Made by a program: the position numbers and the translations under genes. Shown in pieces: positions 37,152 to 46,078 of a DNA stretch of 64,000 nucleotides. The notes beneath the pieces were generated by a model, which saw nothing but the letters and a program-made list of their open reading frames with translations, was not told the origin of the DNA and made no database searches. Position 1 is the stretch's first letter. The number at the start of each line of letters is the position of its first letter. The DNA lies in NCBI GenBank assembly GCA_030683005.1, contig JAUXMY010000006.1, forward strand, positions 48,017-112,016. The letters run 5' to 3'. Origin of the DNA: Caulobacter sp. (GTDB taxonomy: Bacteria; Pseudomonadota; Alphaproteobacteria; Caulobacterales; Caulobacteraceae).

Positions 37152-38543
37152 TCAGCGCGGCGGGGGGACGAGGATCTTTCCGGGGTTCAGCACGCCCCCG
37201 GGATCGAGGGCGTGCTTGAGGCGGGCCATCAGCGCGAGCTCCTCGGGCGACCGTGACAGGGACAGCCAGTCCCGCTTGGCCAGGCCGATGCCGTGCTCGG
37301 CGGAGATCGAGCCGCCCACGGCCGGCAGAGGGCCGTAGACCATCTGCTCGAGGTCATGGCGTTCTGCCAGGCCCGCGCCGGGCGGAATACGGACCAGGAT
37401 GTGCAGGTTGCCGTCGCCCAGGTGGCCGAACACCCAGGGCGCTTCCAGGTCCGGCCAGCGCCCCGCATAGGCGGCGCGGACCTCGTCGACATAGGCCTCC
37501 ATCGCCGCGATCGGCAGGCTGACATCGAAGGCGATGATCGGCCCGTCGCGGCTGGTCTGGCCGACGTCGTCGCGCAGGGCCCACATGGCCTCGCGTTCCG
37601 CCAGCGACCGGGCGATGGCCGCGTCCTCCACCTCGCCGTCCTCGAGCGCCTCGGACAGGGCCGCCTCGAACCGCGCGGCGTCGGCCACGGCGTCTCCGCC
37701 GAGGCTTTCGACCAGCACGTAGAACCGGTGGCGCCCGAACAACGGCGACCGGCCGCGGGCAGGCGGCGTGGTGACGAGGTCATGGAAGTCGGCCCACATG
37801 ACCTCAAAGGCGGACATGGCGCCGCCGAGCCGCCGCTCCAGCCGCCGCAGCAGCCGGACGACACCGTCGAAGGAGGCGACGCCGATGAAGGCGGTGTCCT
37901 GGCTCACGGGCGCCGGCCGCAGCCGGAGGATGGCGCGGGTGACCACGCCCAGGGTGCCCTCCGAGCCGATGAACAGCTGCCGGATATCGTAGCCGGTGTT
38001 GTTCTTCATCAGCGACCGCATGGCGGAGATCACCGTGCCGTCGGCCAGCACCGCCTCGAGGCCCAGCACCATGTCGCGCATCATCCCGTAGCGCAGGACG
38101 CGGTTGCCGCCGGCGTTGGTCGCGATGTTGCCGCCGACGGTCGCCGAGCCCCGCGCGCCGAGGTCCAGCGGCAGGAACAGACCCGCCGCCTCCGCCGCCT
38201 CGCAGGCCGTCTGCAGGATACATCCCGCCTGGACGGTCATCGTCCCGGCGGTGGCGTCGATGGACTCGATGGCGGCCATACGCTCCAGCGACAGGGCCAG
38301 GGCGCCGTCGGCGAGGCAGCCGTCGACCAGCCCGGTGCGGCCGCCCCAGGGAACCACGGGCGCGCCTGCGGCGGCCGCCAGCCTGAGGATGGTCGATACC
38401 TCCAGGGTCGAAACCGGCCGCAGGATGGCCAGCGGCTCGCCCAGCCGGGTCCACGGCCCGCGCGGATAGGCGGCGGCCTCGTCGCCGGCCAGGACTCCGC
38501 CCGGCGACAGCGCGGCGCGAAGGTCCTCGATCAACTGGTCCAT
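37152..38543 (-). CDS. FAD-binding oxidase, D-2-hydroxyacid dehydrogenase (GlcD/D-LDH) type
   Basis: The 463-residue protein has a PCMH-type FAD domain (about 35-210: VVPWGGRTG, LGARGSATVGGNIATNAGGNRVLRYG). The FAD-oxidase C-terminal domain has the metal/substrate motif FGHLGDGNLHI, SAEHGIG, and the end LDPGGVLNPGKIL. Family members oxidise D-lactate, glycolate or D-2-hydroxyglutarate and pass electrons to quinone or ETF. First gene of a likely operon with the TPP decarboxylase. Confidence 0.93.
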   Translation of the reverse strand: MDQLIEDLRAALSPGGVLAGDEAAAYPRGPWTRLGEPLAILRPVSTLEVSTILRLAAAAGAPVVPWGGRTGLVDGCLADGALALSLERMAAIESIDATAGTMTVQAGCILQTACEAAEAAGLFLPLDLGARGSATVGGNIATNAGGNRVLRYGMMRDMVLGLEAVLADGTVISAMRSLMKNNTGYDIRQLFIGSEGTLGVVTRAILRLRPAPVSQDTAFIGVASFDGVVRLLRRLERRLGGAMSAFEVMWADFHDLVTTPPARGRSPLFGRHRFYVLVESLGGDAVADAARFEAALSEALEDGEVEDAAIARSLAEREAMWALRDDVGQTSRDGPIIAFDVSLPIAAMEAYVDEVRAAYAGRWPDLEAPWVFGHLGDGNLHILVRIPPGAGLAERHDLEQMVYGPLPAVGGSISAEHGIGLAKRDWLSLSRSPEELALMARLKHALDPGGVLNPGKILVPPPR

Positions 38544-38696
38544 GCCATCCTCCCGGGGGCGTTTTCCGGCAGACTAACCCCAGGCCAGGCCAGATGGATT
38601 GATCCAGGGCAATCGCCGGCGCCGGCGGCTCCGGGGCTTCCCTCACGGCGACAAAGGGGGCAAGTCAGCGCTCGGGGACTTTCGGGGGAGACGACC

Positions 38697-39380
38697 ATGA
38701 CACGGCTCGAAAAAGCCGCCCGCCTGGCGCTGATCGGCTCGATCATCGCCGGCGTCAGCTACATCGCCAGCTGGAACATGGAGCTGTCGCAGGCCGCCAG
38801 CCTGACCTGGAAAGGCCTGGGCGTCGGACTCCTGGCGGTCTACGCGGCGCTGAGGGCGAAGGACCTGAACGGCTGGCTGCTGGCGGCGGTGATGACGCTG
38901 GGAACGCTCGGCGACGTGCTGCTGGGCATCCAGTTCATCGTCGGCGCCGTCGCCTTCCTGATCGGCCACGCGGTCGCCATCGTCCTCTACCTGCGCAACC
39001 GGCGCCAGACGATCCAGCGCAGCCAGCTGGCGCTCGCGGTGCTGCTGGTCCCGGCGACGGTGTTCATCGCTTTCTTGCTGCCCGCCGACCGGGCCGGCGC
39101 GCCGGGCGTGGCCTTCTACACGCTCGGCCTGTCGCTGATGGCCGCGACCGCCTGGACCAGCCGCTTCCCGCGCTTCACGGTCGGCATCGGCGCGCTGCTG
39201 TTCCTGGTCAGCGACCTGGTGATCTTCGCCAAGATGGGCTTCCTCCCCGACACCTTCCTCACGGGCCTGGCGGTCTGGGTCCCCTACTACGGCGGCCAGC
39301 TGCTGATCGCCGTCGGCGCAGTGGGCGCGATCGCGCACTGGCGCGAGACGGCGGGAAGGGAGCGGGTGACGGGCAGCTGA
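38697..39380 (+). CDS. YhhN family membrane protein (lysoplasmalogenase-like)
   Basis: A 227-residue polytopic protein with about seven or eight hydrophobic helices. The YhhN/TMEM86 pattern is visible: a TWKGLGVGLLA helix with conserved Lys, TLGDVLLG, LIGHAVAIVLYL, LLFLVSDLVI and VWVPYYGGQLLI. Animal relatives hydrolyse lysoplasmalogen vinyl ethers; the role in bacteria is unclear. ATG at 38697 has GGGGGAG upstream. It is transcribed away from the FAD oxidase. Confidence 0.9.
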   Translation: MTRLEKAARLALIGSIIAGVSYIASWNMELSQAASLTWKGLGVGLLAVYAALRAKDLNGWLLAAVMTLGTLGDVLLGIQFIVGAVAFLIGHAVAIVLYLRNRRQTIQRSQLALAVLLVPATVFIAFLLPADRAGAPGVAFYTLGLSLMAATAWTSRFPRFTVGIGALLFLVSDLVIFAKMGFLPDTFLTGLAVWVPYYGGQLLIAVGAVGAIAHWRETAGRERVTGS

Positions 39381-39385
39381 GAGTC

Positions 39386-39465
39386 GGGGACATGCACTTC
39401 AGTGCGTGTCCCCATCCGCTTCCGAAAGCTGCTGGGGACACGTACCGAAGACGGTACATGTCCCC
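39386..39465. repeat. Double palindrome, family E (copy 1)
   Basis: Two hairpins in a row: GGGGACATGCAC/GTGCGTGTCCCC (39386-39413) and GGGGACACGTACC/GGTACATGTCCCC (39434-39465), 20 bases apart. The outer arms of the two are also complementary, so a long cruciform could form. It fills the gap between the convergent YhhN and ligase genes, ending one base before the ligase stop. Confidence 0.8.
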
Positions 39466-39466
39466 G

Positions 39467-41257
39467 TCAGAACACCAGCACGCCCTCGTCCGGCCTCTCC
39501 GCGAACAGCCTCGCCACCTCAGCCGGCCGGCGGTCCCGCGCCAGGGCCTGGTTGATGTAGCCCTTGTCGGTGAGCTCGCCGCTCGCCGCGTCCGGCGCCC
39601 CGTCGAGGATCAGGGCGCGGGCGACCTTGCCGCCCCCGCCCCTGGCCGCCGCATTCATGCGCTCCAGCCCCGCCCGCACGGCCACCCGAACCGCCTCCGG
39701 CGAGCCCAGCTTGGCCGCGCCGGCCGGGTCGAGGAACAGCATCAGGCCGACGCCGTCCTGGCCCTCGCCGCAAACCACCGCGTCGCTGACCGCCCCGCCG
39801 ATGGCCGAGACGGCCGCCACGCGCAGGGCGCCGGCCGCCACGAAGGTGCCGCTGGCCAGCTTGAAGTTCTCGACCAGCCGGCCGTCGAACATCAGGCCCG
39901 CTTCCGGGTCGGCCGGATCGATGGCGCGGGCGGCATCGCCCAGGCGATAGAAGCCCTCCTCGTCGAAGGCCGCCGCCGACAGCTCCGGCTCGCCCAGGTA
40001 GCCGGGCGAGACCTGCGGGCCCTTCACACGGATCTCGAACTTCTCGCCGGCCGGGACCAGCTTCACCGCCGTGCCCGGCACCGGCAGGCCAATCATGCCG
40101 CCGCGGCCGTTCAGCCAGTGGATGTTGCAGGCCGTGGGCCCGGTCTCGGTCGAGCCGTAGCCGGTGGCGAAGGTGATGCGCTCGCCGGTCAGGCGGATGG
40201 CCACGGCCTGCACCCGGTCGATGATGCTCTGGCCGATCGAGGCGCCGCCGTACTGCAGCACCCGCACCCGCGAGAAGAAGGTGCGCGCCAGGTCGTCGTC
40301 CTTCTCCAGCTCGGAGACAAACAGCCCCCAGCCGGCCGGGACCATGTTGTGATAGGTCGGCGCCACCTCGCGCAGGTTGCGGACCGTCTCGGCCATCTTC
40401 GCGGGCGTAGGCTGGCCGGCGTCGACGTAGAGGGTCCCGCCTCGCTGCAGCACCATGTGCAGGATGGCGTTGGCGCCCAGGCTGTGGCTCCAGGGCGCGG
40501 CGTTGACCACCACCGGCGGGTCGGGATCGTCGAAACAGGCGGCGATCTGGGCGGCGTTGATGGCGATGTTGCGGTGCAGGCCGATCACCGCCTTGGGCCG
40601 CCCGGTCGAGCCGGAGGTCAGCAGCAGCTTGGCGATGTCGTCAGGCCGGGCGACCGATGGCGTCGGCGCCGAGGTCAGCAGGTCGGCGAACCGCACGTCG
40701 CCCTCGCGCGCGTTGGCGCTGGCCACCACCGGCAGGCCCTTGAGAAACGCCGCCTCCAGCGCCCCGCCGAAGGCCTGCGCGTCGTCGGTGTAGACCGCAT
40801 CGGGCTTGAGCACCCCGCAAGCGTAGGCCAGCCGCGACAGGTCGGCGCCCGCCAGCCCGTACTGCGGCGAGACCGGCGCCACGGCGGCGCCCAGGCTCAT
40901 GGTGGCGTAGGAGATCAGCGCATGATCGACGCCGTTGCGGGCCAGGATCAGCAGGCAGTCGCCGCGCTTCAGACCCAGCCCCTGCAGCCCGCCGGCCAGC
41001 GCCGCCACCTGCCGCGCCGCCTGGGCGTAGGTCACCGTGCGCCACCCCTCGCCGTCGCGCTCGGCCAGCCAGACGCGATCGAGCGTCTCGACGCTCCAGC
41101 GGTCGAGCGCGTCCAGCGTCGTCAGGAACGACGTCGCGAACGGTGTCGGATTGGCCAGCACCAGCGAACCGTCGTCGCGGCGCTCGATGTCCAGCCGGCG
41201 CGGCGCGTAGCGGGCGTCGCGGAAGGGGGCGGTGGTGAGATCCGGGGTTCCGTCCAT
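39467..41257 (-). CDS. feruloyl-CoA synthase-like AMP-forming acyl-CoA ligase
   Basis: The 596-residue protein, starting MDGTPDLTTAPFRDARY, is an ANL-superfamily ligase. The AMP-binding motif is LLTSGSTGRPKAV, followed by TGYGSTETGPTAC, FDGRLVENFKL and RVAAV. The C-terminal catalytic lysine lies in ELTDKGYINQ, a form of the A10 motif characteristic of feruloyl-CoA synthases. It would activate ferulate or a related phenylpropanoid with ATP and CoA. No hydratase/lyase or vanillin dehydrogenase gene is adjacent, so the substrate remains open. Confidence 0.85.
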   Translation of the reverse strand: MDGTPDLTTAPFRDARYAPRRLDIERRDDGSLVLANPTPFATSFLTTLDALDRWSVETLDRVWLAERDGEGWRTVTYAQAARQVAALAGGLQGLGLKRGDCLLILARNGVDHALISYATMSLGAAVAPVSPQYGLAGADLSRLAYACGVLKPDAVYTDDAQAFGGALEAAFLKGLPVVASANAREGDVRFADLLTSAPTPSVARPDDIAKLLLTSGSTGRPKAVIGLHRNIAINAAQIAACFDDPDPPVVVNAAPWSHSLGANAILHMVLQRGGTLYVDAGQPTPAKMAETVRNLREVAPTYHNMVPAGWGLFVSELEKDDDLARTFFSRVRVLQYGGASIGQSIIDRVQAVAIRLTGERITFATGYGSTETGPTACNIHWLNGRGGMIGLPVPGTAVKLVPAGEKFEIRVKGPQVSPGYLGEPELSAAAFDEEGFYRLGDAARAIDPADPEAGLMFDGRLVENFKLASGTFVAAGALRVAAVSAIGGAVSDAVVCGEGQDGVGLMLFLDPAGAAKLGSPEAVRVAVRAGLERMNAAARGGGGKVARALILDGAPDAASGELTDKGYINQALARDRRPAEVARLFAERPDEGVLVF

Positions 41258-41324
41258 GGGCGCGGTTATCGGGCGCCGTTGAACGGGGTTCAACCCAGCG
41301 CCCTCACCACCCCGTCGCGGGATT

Positions 41325-41675
41325 TCAGTAGGTCATCACCGGGCGCACCTCGACCTTGCCGCCGGCGATGACCGGGACCCGTCGCGCCACCGCCAGAGCC
41401 GCGTCGAGATCGGCGACCTCGATGGCGTAGTAGCCGCCCAGCTGTTCCTTGGTTTCGGCGAAGGGCCCGTCATGCAGAAACTGTTCGCCGCCCAGGCCGG
41501 TGACGACCGTGGTCGCCGTACTGACGCCCTCCAGCCCGTCGCCGCCGCGCAGCACGCCCTCGGCGCGCAGCGCCTCCGACAGCGCCATATGCTTGCCGAC
41601 GATTTCGGTCAGCGCGGCCTCGTCCGCGTCGGCATAGGCCGCCTCGGGTTCGTAGATCAGAAGCAGGTACTGCAT
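41325..41675 (-). CDS. YCII-related (YciI/DGPF) domain protein
   Basis: A 116-residue protein beginning MQYLLLIYEPEAAYA, with the DGPFAETKEQLGGYYAIEVADLDAALAVA segment that names the DGPF group, and the ending VEVRPVMTY. These ferredoxin-like proteins are often encoded beside ECF sigma factors, none of which is here. ATG at 41675 gives the standard N-terminus. It lies 127 bases downstream of the dihydroorotase-like gene on the same strand. Confidence 0.93.
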   Translation of the reverse strand: MQYLLLIYEPEAAYADADEAALTEIVGKHMALSEALRAEGVLRGGDGLEGVSTATTVVTGLGGEQFLHDGPFAETKEQLGGYYAIEVADLDAALAVARRVPVIAGGKVEVRPVMTY

Positions 41676-41802
41676 GTGGTTCTCCAAACCAGGACGCACC
41701 CGTTGCGGTGTCTCTGGACAAGGACGCGCGAGGCGGGGCTGATCCGACAGGCGACCCCGGGAAAAGTAGAGCAAGCCAGACCCGGCTCGCTCTCCGCCAG
41801 CC

Positions 41803-43137
41803 CTAGCCCGCCAGCGTCTCGGCGAACCGCACCGGCTCGCCGGTCCCGTGCAGGACGATCTCGTCGTCGCGCATGACGACCTTGCCGCGCACGATGGTGG
41901 CCACCGGCCAGGCCTTGGCCTCGAAGCCGTCGAAGGGGGTCCAGCCGACGCGGCTGGCGGTGTCTGCGTGGCGGATGGTGCGGCGGGCCTTGAGGTCGAC
42001 GATAGTGAAGTCGCCGTCGTAGCCGACCGCCATCCGCCCCTTGTCGGCCAGGCCGAACACGCGGTTCACGCCATGGCTGGTCAGGTCGACGAACCGCTCC
42101 AGCGTCATCCGGCCCTCGACCACATGGGTCAGCATGACCGGCACCAGGGTCTGCACCCCCGGCATGCCCGAGGGCGAAGCCGGATAGGGCCGCGCCTTCT
42201 CCTCGGCGGTGTGCGGCGCGTGGTCGGAACCCAGCACGTCGGCGACGCCCAGCGCCACGCCGCGCCACAGGCCGGCGCGATGGTAGGCGTCACGGATCGG
42301 CGGGTTCATCTGGGCGTAGCCCTTCAGCCGCTCATAGGCTTCCGGGCCCTCGAGCGTGAGGTGCTGCGGCGTGAGCTCGACGCTGGCCACATCCTTGTGC
42401 AGGGCGAGGAACTCGATCTCCTCGGCCGTGGTGACGTGCAGCACATGGATGCGCTTGCCCAGCCGCTGGGCGATGCCGACCAGCCGGCGGGTCGACATGA
42501 TGGCGCTTTCGGCGTCGCGGACCTCCGGGTGGCTGGTCCAGTCGCCGGTGCGGGCCAGCGGCCGGCGGTCCTCGAGCCGATATTCGTCCTCGGAATGGAA
42601 GGTGCCGCGCCGGTTGATGCTGCTCAGCACCGCCTCGACGCCGGCGTCGTCCTTGATCAGCAGGGTGCCGGTCGAGGCGCCCATGAACACCTTGATGCCA
42701 CAGCAGCCGGGCAGCCGCTCCAGTTCGCCGAGGAACCGGGCGTTCTCGTGGGTGCCGCCGACGTAGAAGGCATGGTCGCAGCTCATGCGCCCCTTGGCCC
42801 GGCGCAGCTTGTCGGCCAGGGCGTCGGGGTCGGTGGTGGTCGGCTCGGTGTTGGGCATCTCGAACACGGCGACCACGCCGCCCAGCACAGCGCCGTTGGC
42901 GCCGGTCTCGAGGTCTTCCTTCCACTCCAGGCCCGGCTCGCGGAAGTGGACCTGGCTGTCGATCACGCCAGGCAGCACGGTCAGCCCCGTGGCGTCGAAG
43001 ATCTCGCCGGCCGAGGCCTGGCCGAGGTCGCCGATGGCGACGATCTTGCCGCCGGTCACGCCGACGTCGGTGAAACCTCGCCCGGCGTGGTTCACCACCT
43101 CGCCGCCGCGAATGATCAGGTCATAGGTCTGGGTCAT
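41803..43137 (-). CDS. dihydroorotase-like amidohydrolase (class I)
   Basis: The 444-residue protein, starting MTQTYDLIIRGGEVV, has the cyclic amidohydrolase fold. The first metal motif reads GVIDSQVHFREPG, with Gln replacing the first His of the usual HxH pair; this also occurs in an alphaproteobacterial subgroup annotated as dihydroorotase. The carboxylated-lysine region (GCCGIKVFMG), VLHVTTAEE, and the catalytic LGSDHAPHT are present. It probably cyclises carbamoyl-aspartate in pyrimidine synthesis or hydrolyses a related cyclic amide. A longer frame runs into the repeat upstream and is not used. Confidence 0.88.
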   Translation of the reverse strand: MTQTYDLIIRGGEVVNHAGRGFTDVGVTGGKIVAIGDLGQASAGEIFDATGLTVLPGVIDSQVHFREPGLEWKEDLETGANGAVLGGVVAVFEMPNTEPTTTDPDALADKLRRAKGRMSCDHAFYVGGTHENARFLGELERLPGCCGIKVFMGASTGTLLIKDDAGVEAVLSSINRRGTFHSEDEYRLEDRRPLARTGDWTSHPEVRDAESAIMSTRRLVGIAQRLGKRIHVLHVTTAEEIEFLALHKDVASVELTPQHLTLEGPEAYERLKGYAQMNPPIRDAYHRAGLWRGVALGVADVLGSDHAPHTAEEKARPYPASPSGMPGVQTLVPVMLTHVVEGRMTLERFVDLTSHGVNRVFGLADKGRMAVGYDGDFTIVDLKARRTIRHADTASRVGWTPFDGFEAKAWPVATIVRGKVVMRDDEIVLHGTGEPVRFAETLAG

Positions 43138-43199
43138 GGGACGGCTCCGCTGGGATGCTCGCGTTCTACCGCCGGAGGCGGGGGCCGTACATCCAGATG

Positions 43200-43320
43200 C
43201 TTCCCTCCGGGGGAGCTGTCGCCGCGCAGCGGTGACTGAGGGGGTCTCCGGTCGGGGCTCAGCCCCCCTCCGTCCCTGCTTCGCCAGGGCTACGCAGGGC
43301 TGCCTCCCCCAAAGGGGAAG
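43200..43320. repeat. Palindromic repeat, family F, overlapping the glycosyltransferase 3' end
   Basis: The left arm CTTCCCTCCGGGGGAGCTGTC with GTGACTGAGGGGG faces the right arm CTCAGCCCCCCTCC with CTGCCTCCCCCAAAGGGGAAG. It lies between the dihydroorotase-like and glycosyltransferase genes. Its right half encodes about the last 20 codons and the stop of the glycosyltransferase. Confidence 0.7.
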
Positions 43321-44296
43321 ATCCGGAGTCCGTCTCCGCCAGCAGCTCCGTCGCCGCCGCGACAACCGTGTTGATCGGCAGGTCCATCATATGGCCGATG
43401 GTCTGGTTGAGGCCGGGGTCGACCTCCTTGAACTGTTCGAAGGCGCGCGGCCCGCGCACGGCGCGACAGTGCGGCCCCCAGGGGGCGTAGAGCCGGTCGT
43501 CGGACGGGCCGAACAGGCCCAGCGTCGGCGTCCCGGCGGCGGCGGCCAGATGCATCAGGCCGGAGTCGTTGCCGATGAACAGCCGGGCGTGCTTCAGACA
43601 GGCATGGGCGGTGAGCAGGTCGACCTGGCCGGTCAGGTCGATGATCCGGTCGCGCGGCATCGACCGGGCCAGCGGCTCGACGTAGCGGACATCATCGGGA
43701 CCACCCAGGATCATCAACCGGCCGCCGGCCAGCGGGCCGTCCGGCGACAGCAGCTCGTGGGCGACGCGGGCGAAGCGCTCGATCGGCCAGGTCTTGCCCA
43801 GCCAGTTGGCGGCCGGCCCCATGGCGAGGATCGGGCCGCCGTCGCCGACCAGGTCCTCGGCGCGGGCCTCGATCTCGTCGCTGGTGAACAGGAAGGGGGC
43901 CGGCGCCTCGTCCTCGGGGAGCGTCAGCAGGCGGGCGGCCTCGATCACCTTGTGAACCGGCTCGCCCTGGCTCTTCCTGTGGACGGCCCGACGCTCGCGG
44001 CGCAGGAAGCCCGACAGGCCCGAGCCGCGCATGTCGATGACCAGGCTCCATTTCTTGTGGCGCACCTGGTTCCACAGCCGCAGCCAGTGGCCCGAGCCCT
44101 TCTGCTTCTCCATCACGATCAGGGCGTCGAGGCCCGGAACCTCCGCAAACAGCGGGGCGGCGGCGGGGCCGACGGCGATGGTGAACCGGGCGCCGGGCGC
44201 CTCGTCGACAAGCTTCTTCACCAGCCCGGACGCCAGAACGGCATCGCCGATGCGGGTGGGGCCGACGAAGAGAATCGGGAACGGGCGGCTCGTCAT
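43259..44296 (-). CDS. glycosyltransferase family 9 (heptosyltransferase-like)
   Basis: A 345-residue GT-B protein of the ADP-heptose:LPS transferase family. The start MTSRPFPILFVGPTRIGDAVL matches the family's FxxIGDAVxS motif; the donor-site region contains FIGNDSGLMHLAAAAGTPTLGLFGPSDDRLYAPW. It probably builds the LPS core or another surface glycan on the inner membrane face. The last about 20 residues (GSSPLGEAALRSPGEAG) come from a palindromic repeat and are not part of the fold. Confidence 0.92.
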   Translation of the reverse strand: MTSRPFPILFVGPTRIGDAVLASGLVKKLVDEAPGARFTIAVGPAAAPLFAEVPGLDALIVMEKQKGSGHWLRLWNQVRHKKWSLVIDMRGSGLSGFLRRERRAVHRKSQGEPVHKVIEAARLLTLPEDEAPAPFLFTSDEIEARAEDLVGDGGPILAMGPAANWLGKTWPIERFARVAHELLSPDGPLAGGRLMILGGPDDVRYVEPLARSMPRDRIIDLTGQVDLLTAHACLKHARLFIGNDSGLMHLAAAAGTPTLGLFGPSDDRLYAPWGPHCRAVRGPRAFEQFKEVDPGLNQTIGHMMDLPINTVVAAATELLAETDSGSSPLGEAALRSPGEAGTEGG

Positions 44297-44396
44297 CCTC
44301 GGGACTATAGACCGCGCCGGGCGATCCGGCTCCCTCCGTGCGCAGAGGTCGCAGGCGGCCATGGCCGAGGCCCTCTTCGCTCCCTATATCTGACGG

Positions 44397-45203
44397 GTGA
44401 CCAGCCCCCTCCGATACGCCCGCCTTGCCAGCCGCGCCCTGATCCGGGTTACCGGGCCAGACTGGCGCGCCTTCCTGCAGGGGCTGCTGACCCAGGACGT
44501 CGAGACCCTTGCGGAGGGCGAGTTACGCTTCGCCGCGCTGCTGACGCCGCAGGGCCGACTGATGTTCGACCTGTTCGTGTTGGGCGAAGCCGATGGCGCG
44601 CTCCTGGATGTCGTCGCTGACCAGCGCCAGGCCATCATCACGCGGCTGTCGATGTACCGGCTGCGGGCCAAGGTGGAGATCACGGCCGATGAGCGCTCGG
44701 TGTCCGTTCTATGGAATGGCGCCGGCCCGGGATTCGTCATTGACCCCCGCCTGCCGGCCCTCGGCCTGCGCGGCTACGGCGCCCGGCCGCTCTCCGACGC
44801 CGCCGAAGCTGACGAAGCCGCCTACGACGCCCACCGGCTTTCACTTGGCATTCCGGGAAGCGCCGACTGGGGCGAGGAGAAGGCCTATCCGATCGAGGCC
44901 AACTTCGACCTCCTGAACGGCATCGACTTCAGGAAGGGCTGCTTCGTCGGCCAGGAGACCACCAGCCGCATGAAGCGGCGCGGCCAGATCAAGACCCGCA
45001 TGCTGCCGATCACATTTGACGGCCCCCCGCCCGCCCCCGGCGCGGAGGTGCTGGCCGGAGACCTGCGCGCCGGCGAGGTGCTGTCGGGCGTGGACGGCCG
45101 CGCCATGGCCGCGATGCGGCTGGACCGCATCGACGGCGCGACGCTGACGGTGGACGGGCGGCCTGTGACGGTCGAGCGGCCGGGTTGGATGATGACCGCC
45201 TAG
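44397..45203 (+). CDS. ygfZ: folate-binding protein YgfZ (CAF17-like)
   Basis: A 268-residue GcvT-fold protein with the diagnostic KGCFVGQETTSRMKRRG motif (Cys about 181). It binds tetrahydrofolate and supports repair or assembly of certain Fe-S enzymes such as MiaB. The N-terminal RVTGPDWRAFLQGLLTQDVE is also typical. The GTG at 44397 is the start. Divergent from the glycosyltransferase. Confidence 0.93.
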   Translation: MTSPLRYARLASRALIRVTGPDWRAFLQGLLTQDVETLAEGELRFAALLTPQGRLMFDLFVLGEADGALLDVVADQRQAIITRLSMYRLRAKVEITADERSVSVLWNGAGPGFVIDPRLPALGLRGYGARPLSDAAEADEAAYDAHRLSLGIPGSADWGEEKAYPIEANFDLLNGIDFRKGCFVGQETTSRMKRRGQIKTRMLPITFDGPPPAPGAEVLAGDLRAGEVLSGVDGRAMAAMRLDRIDGATLTVDGRPVTVERPGWMMTA

Positions 45204-45257
45204 GTTTCGCATCCCCCGCCGCCCGCGAAGATGCGGCCAGCCGCGATGGACCGGGGA

Positions 45258-45944
45258 TCAGGATTGTGTCGCGGCAGGAGCGGCCGCGTCGCCGACCTTC
45301 AGCCCGAGTGTGGCGGCGACGTAGTCCCAGAGCGCGGCGATTTCGCGCGCGGCGTGGCGGTCGGAGCTCTCCTCGGCCGAGCGGCCCCGTTCCAGCGCGA
45401 CCTGGTAGATGGCCCGCGAACGCAGGACCACCGGGGCGACGTCCGCCTTCATGTAGTCCAGACCCTTCATGGCGCGCTTGACCAGAGGCGCTTCGACATT
45501 CTCGCGCGCCACCGGCGCCTGGTTCACGACCACCGCCGAGGGCTTGCCCAGCCTGCGCACCAGCATCAGCGACCGGGCCAACCCCGACAGGTCGATCAGC
45601 GTCGGCCGGGCGACCAGCAGCACGAAGTCAGCGATCACCACCGCCTCACCAACCGTTTCGACGGCGCCGGCTGCGGTATCGACGATCAGCAGATCCTTGC
45701 GCTCGGCCAGAGCCGCGAACTGGGCCGCGACCAGATTGCGACCCGAGGAGTCCACATAGGCCGGTCCCGGCGCCTCGCGCGCACCGAGGATGTCGCGCGC
45801 CGAAAGCTGGGGATCGGTGTCGACCAGCAGCGTATCAAGTCCGCGCAGGTGGGCGGCCAGCGCCAGATGGGTCGCCACCGTGGTCTTGCCCGAGCCCCCC
45901 TTGAGGGCGATCACCGCCAACGTCTTCAAGCCTGCTCCGTCCAT
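45258..45944 (-). CDS. ParA/MinD-type ATPase
   Basis: About 228 residues with the deviant Walker A KGGSGKTT (signature lysine included), VDTDPQLSARD and LLIVDTAAG, then LLVARPTLIDLSG and VVVNQAPV. This is a plasmid-partition-like ATPase, but no ParB gene is adjacent, so it is an orphan that may position cell or envelope machinery. ATG at 45944 (MDGAGLKTLAVIALKGG) is used; a TTG five codons on would give the more typical MKTLAVIALKGG. Confidence 0.9.
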   Translation of the reverse strand: MDGAGLKTLAVIALKGGSGKTTVATHLALAAHLRGLDTLLVDTDPQLSARDILGAREAPGPAYVDSSGRNLVAAQFAALAERKDLLIVDTAAGAVETVGEAVVIADFVLLVARPTLIDLSGLARSLMLVRRLGKPSAVVVNQAPVARENVEAPLVKRAMKGLDYMKADVAPVVLRSRAIYQVALERGRSAEESSDRHAAREIAALWDYVAATLGLKVGDAAAPAATQS

Positions 45945-46078
45945 TCCGCGCCAGGCGGGGTTCTGGCCCGCAATCTTGACCCGTTCGGGGCAAGTCGTCG
46001 GCCCGATTTCGATCCACCGCCGCCGCATCGACCTGGGTCGCCACTGCTACCCCGGCGACACCTTCAACCAGGTGTGGC

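Noticed and set aside
37293..38696. Long extension upstream of the YhhN protein in the same frame.
   Set aside because: It lies opposite the FAD oxidase; YhhN proteins start at the ATG used here (38697), which has a Shine-Dalgarno.
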